Source: an uncultured Lachnospiraceae bacterium
GTDB lineage: Bacteria > Bacillota > Clostridia > Lachnospirales > Lachnospiraceae
Assembly (NCBI GenBank): GCA_910589265.1
Contig: CAJUTQ010000081.1
Span: 1-64,000, forward strand
Direction: 5' to 3'
DNA length: 64,000 nucleotides
The notes under the pieces are model-generated. The model was not told the origin of the DNA and ran no database searches. It saw nothing but the letters and a program-made list of their open reading frames with translations. The position numbers and the translations under genes were made by a program. Numbering within the stretch: the first letter of the stretch is position 1; the number at the start of each line of letters is the position of its first letter. Shown here in pieces: positions 62,709-64,000 of the stretch.

Positions 62709-64000
62709 GGAAAACACAAGGGCTCTTGTTTTAGAAATTTTAATGCAGGTGACAAATCAACAAGAGTACAGTCATGTTGCTATACGAAATGTTTTAAAAA
62801 AATATCAATACTTGGATAAAAAAGACAGGGCTTTCATTCAAAAAGTTGCTAAAGGAACCATTGAGAGGAAAATTCTTCTAGACTATATGATCAGCCAGTT
62901 TTCTTCAGTTAATATAAAAAAAATAAGGCCTGTTATCAAAAATATATTGCGTATGAGCGTTTACCAGATGATGTTTCTGGACTATATCCCTGACGCTCCC
63001 ATTTTACATGAAGGGGTAAAGCTTGCAGAGAGAAAGGGATTTAAAAATTTAAAGGGCTTTGTCAATGGAATATTAAGAAATATGAGTAGACAAAAGGATA
63101 AAATAGCCTTTCCCAAAAAGGAGGAAGGAGTTGACGCATATTTATCTATTTTATATTCCATGCCTTTATGGATTGTACAAGAGTGGCTTTCTGCCTATGG
63201 TGAAGAAAAGACAGAATGTATTTTAAAAGGACTGATAGAACAACGTCCTGTAACAATACGGTGGAACAGCAAAAAAGGAACAATGGACAATCTGACAAAA
63301 AGGCTAGTGGAGGAGAAGGTATGGGTTGCTCCAGTAAAAAGCTTCCCTTATGCTTTTGAAATACGCAAAATAGATTGGGTAGGAGGGCTGTCTTCTTTTA
63401 AAGAAGGGCTTTTTACTGTACAGGATGTAAGTTCCATGTTAGCAGTAGAGGCCACAGAGGCAAAAAAAGGAATGCATGTCTTAGATATTTGTGCCGCACC
63501 AGGGGGAAAGGCAGCTTTTTTATCCCAGCTTGTAGGGGAGGAAGGAAGGGTCATAGCAAGAGATTTGGGAAAACACAAAATTGCCCTTATGGAAGAACGT
63601 TTCCAAAGACTAGGTCTTAATAACATTCAAACAATGAGTCAAGATGCTTTAGAAAAGACAAAAGAGCTGGAAGGATGGGCGGATGTTATTATTGCAGATG
63701 TCCCATGCTCAGGACTAGGTGTGGCAGGCCGGAAACCAGATATAAAATATCGGATTACAAAAGAAGACCAAGAAAAACTTTCACAGCTTCAGAGGGAAAT
63801 GATAAAGACCATTTATCCTTATTTGAAACAAGGGGGAACGCTGATCTACAGTACATGTACAATAGGTAAAAGAGAAAATGAAGATAATGTTCAATGGATA
63901 TTGGAAAACCTGCCTCTAAAGGCAGTTGATTTTACCCACTGTCTGCCAGAAGAGTACAAGGATGGCACAGTACAAAAGGGATATATTCAATTATTACCTG
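62698..64000 (+). CDS. rsmB: 16S rRNA (cytosine-967-C5)-methyltransferase, cut by window end
   Basis: The gene starts at GTG 62698 with AGGAGG at 62687-62692 and has 434 codons before the end of the window, with no stop. An N-terminal NusB-like RNA-binding domain (about 1-145) precedes the methyltransferase domain. The SAM site DICAAPGGKAAFLSQL starts near residue 263; DVPCSGLG gives Cys337 and YSTCTI gives the catalytic Cys387. A typical RsmB has about 440-450 residues, so only the last few, after YIQLLP, are missing. It modifies 16S rRNA in the decoding region. Confidence 0.95.
   Translation, partial: MTTKENTRALVLEILMQVTNQQEYSHVAIRNVLKKYQYLDKKDRAFIQKVAKGTIERKILLDYMISQFSSVNIKKIRPVIKNILRMSVYQMMFLDYIPDAPILHEGVKLAERKGFKNLKGFVNGILRNMSRQKDKIAFPKKEEGVDAYLSILYSMPLWIVQEWLSAYGEEKTECILKGLIEQRPVTIRWNSKKGTMDNLTKRLVEEKVWVAPVKSFPYAFEIRKIDWVGGLSSFKEGLFTVQDVSSMLAVEATEAKKGMHVLDICAAPGGKAAFLSQLVGEEGRVIARDLGKHKIALMEERFQRLGLNNIQTMSQDALEKTKELEGWADVIIADVPCSGLGVAGRKPDIKYRITKEDQEKLSQLQREMIKTIYPYLKQGGTLIYSTCTIGKRENEDNVQWILENLPLKAVDFTHCLPEEYKDGTVQKGYIQLLP

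Noticed and set aside
1..64000. CRISPR array, tRNA, rRNA or prophage block
   Set aside because: No regular repeat-spacer pattern, no tRNA-like cloverleaf with a TTCGA-type arm, and no phage structural genes were seen by eye.

Overview
The window is about 64 kb of low-GC DNA from an anaerobic Clostridia-type Firmicute, most likely a member of the Lachnospiraceae. The evidence is strong AGGAGG ribosome sites, a CIRCE element, an L-box lysine riboswitch, pyruvate:ferredoxin oxidoreductase, class III fructose bisphosphatase, a DAP-type MurE and an FprA-type flavoprotein. The species cannot be told from the sequence. No tRNA, rRNA or CRISPR array was seen.

Layout. 0.1-3.8 kb: a probably 5'-truncated gene, a MazG-like pyrophosphohydrolase, an HPr-like protein without the active histidine, and htpG behind a perfect CIRCE. 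3.8-9.1 kb: a class A penicillin-binding protein (minus), then yigZ-mgtE. 9.1-12.1 kb: a gene graveyard holding a decayed RhuM-family gene and an IS3-like transposase fragment, next to an intact tyrosine recombinase (minus) and a tiny toxin-like ORF with a consensus promoter. 12.3-16.5 kb: exonuclease III, typA (minus), a two-OB-fold SSB-like protein and a CobO-like protein. 16.5-20.9 kb: lysine riboswitch, a GC-rich hairpin-dense block, then dapA-dapB-fbp. 21-24.7 kb: a low-complexity lipoprotein, a eukaryotic-type HisA, an MsrB remnant, ferredoxin plus membrane Fe-S protein, a Crp/Fnr regulator and a DUF134 protein.

24.9-34.2 kb is mainly amino-acid biosynthesis: leuB-ilvD-ilvB behind a structured leader, an L,D-transpeptidase, serC-serA, and metA with the acetyl-CoA-type Glu111. 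34.5-39.3 kb: a WYL regulator, a YciI-like protein, an SDR, and a three-gene osmoprotectant-type ABC transporter. 39.3-43.6 kb: sbcD-sbcC. 43.6-51.3 kb: central carbon and redox genes (LysR regulator, nifJ, fprA, citrate synthase). 51.5-56.4 kb: an ABC-class ATPase (COG3044 type) overlapping a gene for a FliF-like membrane protein, a HAD phosphatase and a secreted protein. 56.8-64 kb: murE-priA-def-fmt-yugP-rsmB, with rsmB running off the end.

The genes join several pathways. DapA/DapB make the precursor of DAP and lysine, and MurE adds DAP to peptidoglycan, which the PBP and L,D-transpeptidase crosslink. The main candidates for something undescribed are the ATPase/FliF-like pair (51.6-54.2 kb), the structured block between the lysine riboswitch and dapA (16.8-17.1 kb), the unexplained leaders of leuB and fprA, and the palindrome in front of the DUF134 gene beside the Crp/Fnr regulator. 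Many starts were moved inward from the longest ORF to the Shine-Dalgarno-supported codon.
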